Part shown: positions 57,201 to 64,000 of the stretch, piece by piece
Layout of the letters: each line of letters starts with the position of its first letter
Numbering within the stretch: position 1 is the first letter of the stretch
Assembly (NCBI GenBank): GCA_010279815.1
Contig: QEOQ01000303.1
Span: 1,243,567 to 1,307,566 of the forward strand
Reading direction: 5' to 3'
From: Brachionus plicatilis
Taxonomy: Eukaryota > Rotifera > Eurotatoria > Ploima > Brachionidae
Length of the DNA stretch: 64,000 bases
Notes under the pieces: model-generated
Databases searched by the model: none
Told to the model about the DNA's origin: nothing
Seen by the model: only the letters and a program-made list of their open reading frames with translations
Program-made: the position numbers and the translations under genes

Positions 57201-60191
57201 TTATTAAATTCATTTTTAACGCTTTTAAGTGTCCAATTTTTTTTTTATAATTTTTATAACTATTATCATAATTCTTACAATTATATTCATAACTGCAGCA
57301 TTCAAAATAAAAAAAAAGATCATGTTAAAAATATAATTCATATAATTTTTTTTAAAAACAAATAATTTTTATACGGAAAATTTTAGGCATCTTGAAGTTT
57401 AGGATCAAAAAAATCAGATCAAAAAGTAATTTTTTTATAATTTTTGAATGGTACTTGATTAAATCTCTCTTCAAAATGCTAAATAATGCAAAAAACACGC
57501 TGAATATTAGAATAGGTTCTGCAAAAACTCTGCAATTAAATTGCGCAGTTGAATTAAATACTTTTTAATGACATGCATTTTCCTGCAAAATTGCAGAGTT
57601 TTTGCAGAGTCTTTCTAATATTCAGCATGTTTTTTGCATTATTTAGCATTTTGCAGAGAGATTTAATCAAATACCATTCAAATATTATAAAAAAATTACT
57701 TTTTGATCTGATTTTTTTGATCCTAAACTTCAAGATGCCAAATTTTATGCCATTTTTATATTAAAATACCGTTTTTTTTTATCAATTTAAATAAAATTTC
57801 GTGACGCATTAAAACTCAAAATTTTAACTTCAAATGCATGCATTATGTCCGAAGAACATTTTTTGTGTTTCAAATTTAGAAAAAATAGAAAAATATATTT
57901 TTATTATTTTTTACATATTTAATGCGGCATTTTTACCAAAATTTTGACATTAACTGCAGCATTTTTAGTCGCAGCGTATCTGGAAAAAAAAGTGGGTTAA
58001 ATGCAGCATTAAAATCCAGAATTCTGATTTAAAGTGCAATGCATTAGGGGAGGCATTACGGTACTATAAAATTTTGAGATTGTATAAAAGTAAACTTGAT
58101 TTTGAAGAAATAAAAATTATAAAAATCTAACATTATAAAATTTTAAAATTTACTTAATTATCATCATCTTAAAAAAAAACTTAAAATAGTAGCTTTTTTG
58201 AAAAATTATTTTCCAAAAAATGAATATTAGAGTTAAAGAATCTGTCAAAGATACACCTGATTTCAAGCGTTTTTTTCAGTCACTACAATATGAGTTGGTC
58301 GAGTCAGAAAAATTTTGCACCAAAGTTAGTTGTAAAAAATTTGGTCAAAATATGGAAATGGATTTAAGAAAGAACTCATATTCTAGTAACTTAAAATACA
58401 CATGACAAGAAAACACTAAACTTTTATTATTTAAATTGGACAAAAATTTTCACTAATATTTTATCTTTTTTTTTTTGGTAACATATATCTTTATTTGGTC
58501 ACATAATAAAATATTTTGTCACGTAATTTTTTCCAAATTTTTTTAAATAATCTTTTTGGTCACATATCACCATTGAGGAAATTGGTCACATAATATGTGA
58601 CCAATTGGTCACCTTGTACAATAGACCCCCAAGTAAGTCACACAAAACTGAAGCTGAATTCAATGGGAAGTATGAATTTTGGTAAAATAACAAAATGTGA
58701 AAAATATAAAAGTTTAAGTCCTGAAGGACCAAAGCATATTCTGTAAATTGTAGCAACTGATGCATCCTTTGGACCACCAATATACTGATTTTGCAAAACT
58801 CAGAAATTCTGGATTTGGGATATTAAAATATTTTATAGATTCACCTTAGCTTTAAGTGGTGGTATAGAGGTGCATCAGTTGCTACAATTTACAGAATATG
58901 CTTTGGTCCTTCAGGACATAAACTTTTAAATTTTTTTTTCATCTTTTTATTATACCAAAATTCACAATACCGAATCAATGCACATATTCACTCACACAAA
59001 TTAAGTCATCACACTAACTAATTGTTTCCTTATTTTTTTGCACAATGTCAATAATTTTTTTTAGTTACTTTGTCTTTTACTATTTTAATCTAAAAATATT
59101 TAAACAAAAAATTGTGTAATTTATCCTATTCAGGCCCTATTAAATTTTAAATAAAGAAATCTAAATCTAACTTACCAATAATTTTTAAAAATATTTTACC
59201 GATTCAATTGATCCCTTCTAATACATCACCATCTATTTAAATGAAAATAAAAAAAATTTTCCCCAACAAAAAATTAATCAAAAATTATATGATCAGTAAA
59301 GATTTCAGTGAACATCCAACCAGTATTATGACATGACCCAATATAAATTAATGTATTACCTCATCGATGCACAAGCAAAGTACATCAACTGAATGAGTCT
59401 GAAAACTTTTTATAAGATTGCCATGTTCGGCATTCCAAACACTTATTTTTCCTCTTGAATCACCACTGATTATTTGAAAATCACTTAAAACAAAAAAAAA
59501 TTCTTATTATTTCAAATATAAAAATAAAAATTAACCTTGTGATAGCCAGACACCAGACTAAAGTCTCCTTGTTTTTGTCGATTCGACCTAAAGACAATCT
59601 TTGCAGGACTTGGCCACTGTTGGCGTCCCACACACGAATATTGTCTATGCCACCAGTTATCAATACTTCTTCATCTTTGTGCCACGCTATGGATAAAATC
59701 CTTGCTAAAAAAAAACAAAAATTAAAAATCATTTAAATTCTTGGGAAATATTTTCTACTACAATCTAATTTATTGAAGGATTTTTCAAACAAAATTCCAT
59801 CTATTTGAACTTCGTACATAACAACATATCCATCTTCAGTTCCAACAACTATTTTGGTCTCTGATTTATTTTTGTTCATGCACCAAATGGCGCCACCGAT
59901 TGAGGGCACCAGTTTTTTGGCAGTCAAGCGCGCCAAATCGTAAAGAACAATGAAGCCGTCAAGACCTGAAGACAGCAACTGTGAACGACACCAAAGAACT
60001 GATTCTACTTGGCGATCAGCTGTTGGATAAATAATAGACTCGAGGAATTCATTTTTGGTGCACCAAATTTCGATGGTGCTATCAGATCGTGATATTGCTA
60101 ACTTTTTTACAGTCTCATCATAGTTCATACTTTGAATTGCTTTTGGCTGGTAATCAAAAAACCTAGCTCGGTGGACTATGTAATCGCCCAT
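54270..60191 (-). CDS. UTP4: UTP4/cirhin, small-subunit processome WD40 protein, 5 exons, 702 aa
   Basis: Exons 59762-60191, 59536-59704, 59360-59483, 54631-55899 and 54270-54386 join in phase. The start MGDYIVHRARFFDYQPKAIQ matches cirhin's MGEFKVHRVRFFxY opening, so I prefer this ATG to one 21 bp upstream. Two WD40 propellers follow: RLAVSRxDGTVEI-like KLAISRSDSTIEIW, SSGLDGFIVLYDLA, SRILSIAWHKDEE, DFQIISGDSRGKISVWNAEH, HDVRSLLIADNQLISAGVDT, YVATADTDMNIVIWSL and YELNEYSDWSR. The C-terminus ERLPPSLKQKKFGT matches the family's QLPPPIKKKKFGT. UTP4 is a t-UTP subunit needed for pre-18S rRNA processing in the nucleolus. Length is near the human 686 aa. Intron 3 (55900-59359, 3.46 kb) holds three foldback transposons; intron 4 (244 bp) holds one. 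Confidence 0.95.
54445..54620. mobile_element. MITE family I, copy 2, filling UTP4 intron 4
   Basis: AATAATTTACATTTTCACATTTTCGTATTT (read 54448-54477) on the left is mirrored by AATACGAAAATGTGAAATTA on the right. The core has TTTTTGTGCAATATTAG and CATAGCACAAAAAATATT. The element occupies most of the 244-bp intron and ends about 10 bp from the exon 4 donor. Confidence 0.7.
55984..56714. mobile_element. C-tract/G-tract foldback element (731 bp) in UTP4 intron 3
   Basis: The left arm (55998-56100) has about seven runs of 4-6 C spaced by AT-rich linkers (AATTTTCCCCCTCTAAATTTTC). The right arm (56588-56703) has about nine runs of 3-5 G in inverse layout (GGGGGAAAATTTGGAGGGGG). Flanks carry the 9-bp direct repeat ATCATGCTG (55975-55983 and 56715-56723). 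The interior is ordinary AT-rich DNA without an ORF. Confidence 0.7.
56939..58061. mobile_element. 1.12-kb near-palindromic foldback G (Tc1/mariner-like ends) in UTP4 intron 3
   Basis: Ends CCGTAATGCC and GGCATTACGG are flanked by TA on both sides (56937-56938, 58062-58063). Arms 56939-57200 and 57800-58061 are near-exact complements, including AATGCATGCATT, CAGATACGCTGCGACTAAAA and ACAAAAAATGTTCTTCGGAC and their inverses. A second inner pair (about 57385-57536 with 57590-57740) surrounds a loop near 57540-57590. Left-arm 57205-57370 has no partner. The start CCGTA recalls MITE F at 17661. Confidence 0.88.
58220..58405 (+). other. Small ORF in UTP4 intron 3, hypothetical
   Basis: A 61-codon plus frame (KESVKDTPDFKRFFQSLQYE) has fairly balanced composition but lies antisense in an intron between two MITEs. 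No family recognised; may be a decayed gene fragment or chance. Confidence 0.2.
58666..58971. mobile_element. MITE family A, copy A4 (306 bp)
   Basis: Left end GGAAGTATGAATTTTGG, right end CCAAAATTCACAATACC (right-end core identical to A3). Flanks GAATTCAATG and GAATCAATG are an imperfect duplication differing by one base. Internal TCCTGAAGGACCAAAGCATA and its inverse TATGCTTTGGTCCTTCAGGA form the arms. Confidence 0.82.
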
Positions 60192-60477
60192 ATTTTTACT
60201 ATTTAATTTCAAATTTTAAAATAAAATTTGCATGCGCCCAAGTTTGAATTTATTTGAATTTTCATTTAATGCAAACATAACGTGCAAATCTCAATTCAAA
60301 AATGTAGACTTAAAATTTGACTTGAAAAAAAATATATTTTAATTTTTGTTTTTGAACTCTGAAATTGACTTAAAAGCAATAAAGTTTAAGTTCTTAAATA
60401 TTTTTGTGATATTTTTCCTTTTTTTGTTAAATTTTTTAAAAATTCGAGTTCCATAGGCAAATAATTTTATTTTAATT
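60192..60477. promoter_or_regulatory. UTP4 upstream region
   Basis: Short spacer between the UTP4 start codon and the next minus-strand ORF. By position it should contain the UTP4 promoter; no recognisable core element can be singled out. Confidence 0.3.
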
Positions 60478-60672
60478 TTAAAATAAACTAGAACTTGATT
60501 TGAATTTTGCTGGCATATTTGAATTTAATATTTTGTCTTCATCTTTTTTTTTTTCAATTATTTGTGAACTTTCATATTTCTTTTTATTGGAATTCTGGGC
60601 ATGTTGGGCTCTGTAATATCGATACCCCAATTTTTGAATAAAAAATCCCAAAATATTAATTTTTCTTCCCAA
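60478..60672 (-). CDS. Hypothetical basic small protein, 64 aa
   Basis: Starts MGRKINILGFFIQKLGYRYY, then RAQHAQNSNKKKYESSQI and a Lys/Ser-rich end. The composition is less biased than surrounding non-coding frames and the orientation matches UTP4. There is no family match I can name. Could be a short gene, a first exon, or chance. Confidence 0.3.
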   Translation of the reverse strand: MGRKINILGFFIQKLGYRYYRAQHAQNSNKKKYESSQIIEKKKDEDKILNSNMPAKFKSSSSLF

Positions 60673-61084
60673 TTTTTAAATTAACTACCCTTTTAAATTA
60701 AATTAGAAATATAAATTAACGTTACTTTTTTTTGAATATTGATCCCAATTAAATTAAAACGACACCTTATTTTTTTAAATGATACCAATTTTTTTGACAC
60801 TTAAAAAATTCTATCTAAGAAATTGAAAATAATAAATGTTCCATTAATCAAAACAGTCTAGTTCTGCAAGTATTCTAGAAAATAACTTTAACGATACAAG
60901 CAATGACGCTGATGACATTTCCACAAATAAAAGAAGTACAGCAAAGACTTACAATTGTTTTATTTTTCAAAAAAATTTTTTATGTTTTCTTGATTCATTT
61001 TAAAAATTTTAATTTTTTTACTTATCTAATGGCAGAAGGAGTTTTATTACTCAGAGCCGTTTCAAATTTAAATAAACAAAAAAA

Positions 61085-61460
61085 AAAAAAAAAAACTTAC
61101 AATTGTGTTCAAGAATGTGAATCGTAGAAAGAATTCAAAAGCCTGGTCAAAAATTTACATTTCGACAATGTCCCCTAGAATTTTCACAGTACAATTGTAA
61201 ATTTTACAAAAAAGGTTACAAAAAGTCAATTTTTTTCCAAGTTAAAAATGGGGAAACGTTTCAGTTATCTTTCAGACAATCTACATTCAAATCATTCAAA
61301 CGATGAAAATTCTGCTGTTGTTCCTTTTCAGGCAACAGAAAATAATTTGTATTTTCGATCACTTGGACAGACCAAAAAGATTAATTACACAAGAAATGTT
61401 TTGTGAAAAATGTGGAGATAAAATGACTAGGATTTCTAATAGATTTTGTTTATCGTTATC
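61085..61460 (+). pseudogene. Fragmented coding remnant with a CxxC motif
   Basis: Readable plus-strand pieces: YNCVQECES near 61098, an ATG-started 53-codon frame at 61249 (MGKRFSYLSDNLHSNHSNDE; NLYFRSLGQTKKINYTRN), and in a shifted frame EMFCEKCGDKMTRISNRFCL at 61395-61455. The CxxC suggests a zinc-ribbon-like or transposon-derived protein. Frame changes mean a decayed copy or unrecognised introns. Confidence 0.3.
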
Positions 61461-61534
61461 ATAAATTGATCGCACAGTTGTTTAAAAAACAATAAAATAA
61501 ATAAAAGTCCAAAATTTAAGTCAAAGTGGTTGCC

Positions 61535-62176
61535 TAAAATCCGCAGTGGATTTTCCGCATTTTTCCGCTAAATAAAATACTAAAAAGCAGAATATCCGCA
61601 CATAGCATAGCTTAGCTTATTAGCTTAAAAGAAATATATAAATCAGAGTTGTTTAAAAGTCTCAAGTCAAGTCCAAGTCCGGACTTTTAAAAAATTTTTT
61701 TCATGAAAATTGTTTTTTTTCGAGAAATTTTGGGATTTATTTTTCCACTGAATTTTACAATAATTATTGGAAATTTACGATAATTATCGTAATTTTACGA
61801 AAAATACCCGTTTTTTGATTACTATTTATTAGGGTAAATATGGTAAAATATCGTGAATTTACCATAATTTACGTAAAATATAGTGAATTCAAGGTATCGT
61901 AGCAGCACTGTACATGGTTTCGGATTTTTTATCCCTTCAGGATGCTGTCCCTTATCAGAATTGGAATTTTTTAATTTTTCTTTATTAAGAGAGTCTAAAT
62001 TAGTACAATGTTTCATAATTAATATTACTTTAAATCATAAATTTACACTTAAATATTTTCCGAATTTTATCCAAAATTTTTTCCGCTAGAAAATTACTAA
62101 AGCCTAAAGTGCGGATATTCTGCTTTTTAGTATTTTATTTAGCGGAAAAATCAGCGGAAATTCCGCTGCGGATTTT
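61535..62176. mobile_element. MITE C with CCGC-rich inverted ends
   Basis: Left TAAAATCCGCAGTGGATTTT and right AATTCCGCTGCGGATTTTA arms are inverse. Subterminal TAGTATTTTATTTAGCGG and CCGCTAAATAAAATACTA are exact complements. A family-B terminus (CAGAGTTGTTTAAAAGTC at 61645) lies inside the left part, suggesting a nested insertion. The middle has TTTACGATAATTATCGTAAA palindromes. Confidence 0.7.
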
Positions 62177-63660
62177 AAAAAATTGCTTGAAAAAAATCCA
62201 AGTAATACCTCAGAATTGACTTTGGTCAAAAAAATCCAATCGATTTTTTGTTTCATTGTAAAAAAAAAAGTTTATGTTTTAGTTTTAGTTTATTTTTTAT
62301 TAATGTTTATACAACAGTTTTCAAAAATAAATAATTATATTTTTGATTTTTTTGTTTTATTTTCTATTTTGCCGAAACAATTTCTATATTTATGTTTTAG
62401 TTCACTTTTTCAAAGATTAAAAATTTAAAATTTTAGTTTATGTTCTTGTTTTTTAGATTCAAATTTTATATATTTATGATAAAATTAAAATATTTTTTAA
62501 AATTATATATATTCTGAAAGAGCATAAAATATTCAGTGTATATTTTTATTGAAAAAAAGCCAAAAATAACGCTTTCTTTCGCTTGAATCAGCATCTTGAA
62601 GTTGATGTTCAATTCAAAATATTATTTCAATCCAAGAAGTTTATCTTTAGATATTGAAATAAATCTTTGACTTAATTTAAATAATTTTAATGTAACATGA
62701 TTAACATGTTATGTTGATTTTGGAAATTAAAAAAATTGAAAAAAAATTTTCTCAACCCATTGATAAAATAAATTTTTAATTTATTTAACTAATTTTTTGT
62801 AAATTTTTATTTTCATTTTATTACTTATTTGGATTAAATTATTTGAATTTCTTTATGAAATTTTATTTTGAATGCTAGATGCAAATACTTTTGAATTTAA
62901 AAAATTTCAAATAAACTTTACAAAAAATTAGTTAATTAATTTAAATATAAAAATCGACTTTATCAATGGGTTGAGGAGAACGTTTTTTCAAATTTTTTTT
63001 TATTTTCTAAATCTACATTGCTTGTAAAGAATGTTACATTACAATTATTTAAATAAAATAAAATATTAATTTTACTTTCTAAGGATGAACTTTTTGAATT
63101 GAAATGATATTTTGAAATTGATAGTCACAGGGATCACTTGAGACACAAATTTTTTTAAAAATAAATTATACAAATTTCTTAAAAAATCTATATCTTTACT
63201 TTTTTGAGTTTCAACACTTAATAATTTTCATGTCTTAGGCAGTGATGTTCCGCTTTTTACAACATTTGACGTAAAATATTATAAATTTACCAAAGTAAAA
63301 TCAAAGTCCAGATTTTTCTTAAAATTAATTAAAATTTATATATTTTATCTAAATTTAAAAATACAAAATAAGCAAAAAATCTGTCATCTTTTTTTATTTT
63401 TAGATAAAATGAATATAATTTTGATAAACATTAATAAATTTTTGTAAAAAAAAAAAACCAAATAAAAATTGGTGTTAATCTCTTAACTTAAAAGATAAAC
63501 ACTGGACTTAAAAGCAGTTAAAAATTAAATAATTTTTATATTTGTTAAAAAAAAATGAAAATTATTTTTGGAGGCTGTCGATGTTTTAAAATTTTATTAA
63601 AATAGACTATAAATATGAAGAAAAACAAATTTACCAGCAAACAATAATAAAATATGAAAA
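62177..63660. other. No gene seen apart from a foldback element
   Basis: AT-rich 3' flank of TCTP. Frames here are low-complexity F/L/K-rich and unsupported. Confidence 0.45.
62740..62995. mobile_element. MITE J, foldback
   Basis: Left arm TTTTCTCAACCCATTGATAA and right arm TTATCAATGGGTTGAGGAGAA are inverse, with arms continuing (AACTAATTTTTTGTAAA with TTTACAAAAAATTAGTT). About 250 bp, no ORF. Target duplication not resolved in poly-A/T flanks. Confidence 0.7.
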
Positions 63661-63663
63661 AAT

Positions 63664-63889
63664 CTAGAACTTTTCCTCCTCTAGACCATCTTTGAAAAAG
63701 ATAAAATATGGCGTGATTTGATCCTCTCGGTAGCCTGACAAGATCACCATGCCATCGGGGTCCATTCTCTCGCCAGTGTAAAATCTGTACTCGTCCAAAT
63801 TCTTGAGAACTTGAGCGGCAAACTTTTGCATTCCACTTTTGAATTTGTCCAAGCGGTCCGGATTATTCTTGGCAACAATTTCACTCAAT
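63664..63889 (-). CDS. TPT1: TCTP (translationally controlled tumour protein), last exon
   Basis: A 75-residue C-terminal exon read from an acceptor (TTTATATTTAG) at 63890-63891 to TAG at 63664. It contains KFAAQVLKNLDEYRFYTGER, MDPDGMVILSGYREDQITPY and FIFFKDGLEEEKF, which match the conserved TCTP end [24 protein letters not shown]...FFKDGLEMEKC. The terminal residue is Phe instead of the common Cys. TCTP is a small cytosolic beta-tent protein acting in growth control, calcium binding and anti-apoptosis. Earlier exons lie beyond the window edge or in the last ~110 bp, where I cannot identify one. No poly(A) signal chosen. Confidence 0.93.
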
Positions 63890-64000
63890 CTAAATATAAA
63901 AAGTCAATTTCCTCTCATCCATTAACCTGGTTGAGCATGAATCAGAACAGTTTTTGATCTTGTCACCCAACTACTACAAGCCATCTCTGCAGAGCTCTCC

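Noticed and set aside
57129..57764. Small ORFs inside the large palindrome
   Set aside because: They are F/N/Y-rich chance frames within inverted-repeat arms.
60903..61127. A 74-codon plus-strand ORF
   Set aside because: Low-complexity F/K-rich text with no homology pattern; the later pieces from 61085 look more coding but are in broken frames.
63892..64000. An upstream TCTP exon at the window edge
   Set aside because: A frame with GDKI..CSDS recalls the TCTP GDE-SDS region faintly, but it contains stops and no usable splice pattern; too weak to call.

Overview
The window is nuclear DNA of a small-genome invertebrate animal. It is very AT-rich. Its protein-coding exons are recognisable only as metazoan families: an SLC17 anion transporter, a Rap GTPase, a GPR158/179-type class C receptor, a TBC1D24-like TBC/TLDc protein, UTP4/cirhin, TCTP and an IL-17-like cytokine. 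Most introns are about 47-60 bp (GT...AG, weak pyrimidine tract), punctuated by a few kb-sized introns filled with transposon debris. A rotifer of the Brachionus type fits this picture, but the organism is an inference. One assembly gap (40 N) lies at 16832-16871.

Layout. 1-12 kb: SLC17 gene on the minus strand (1422-5890, 13 exons found, N-terminal exon not found), a leucine-rich-repeat gene on the plus strand (7763-9424, one 54-bp intron), and a one-exon secreted IL-17-like cytokine on the minus strand (11611-12129). 14.3-17.8 kb: palindromic repeats, nested LINE remnants and a small Tc1/mariner-like MITE. 19.9-20.7 kb: Rap-like GTPase (minus). 21.6-24.8 kb: MITEs and a segmental tandem duplication. 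25.2-32.0 kb: GPR158/179-like receptor (minus, 3 exons, 784 aa). 32.0-43.7 kb: gene-poor DNA with several degenerate tandem duplications. 43.75-50.0 kb: TBC1D24-like gene (minus, 8 exons). 50-54 kb: mostly empty, with one small acidic ORF and one probable pseudogene. 54.3-60.2 kb: UTP4 (minus, 5 exons). 63.66 kb to the edge: last exon of TCTP (minus).

Eight of the nine recognisable genes are on the minus strand, but they belong to unrelated pathways (ribosome biogenesis, synaptic or vesicle traffic, GPCR signalling, cytokine, transport). I see no operon or functional cluster. Exon structures were checked by reading phase: for SLC17, LRR, Rap, GPR158, TBC1D24 and UTP4 the exons join in frame with consistent phases throughout.

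The most unusual content is the density of short non-autonomous DNA transposons. At least ten inverted-repeat families can be seen, and several have target-site duplications (TSDs) readable directly: 9 bp (Mutator-like) for one family, 8 bp (hAT-like) for two, and TA for two elements whose ends begin CCGTA. The largest is a 1.1-kb near-palindrome inside a UTP4 intron, next to a second foldback made of regularly spaced C-tracts and G-tracts.
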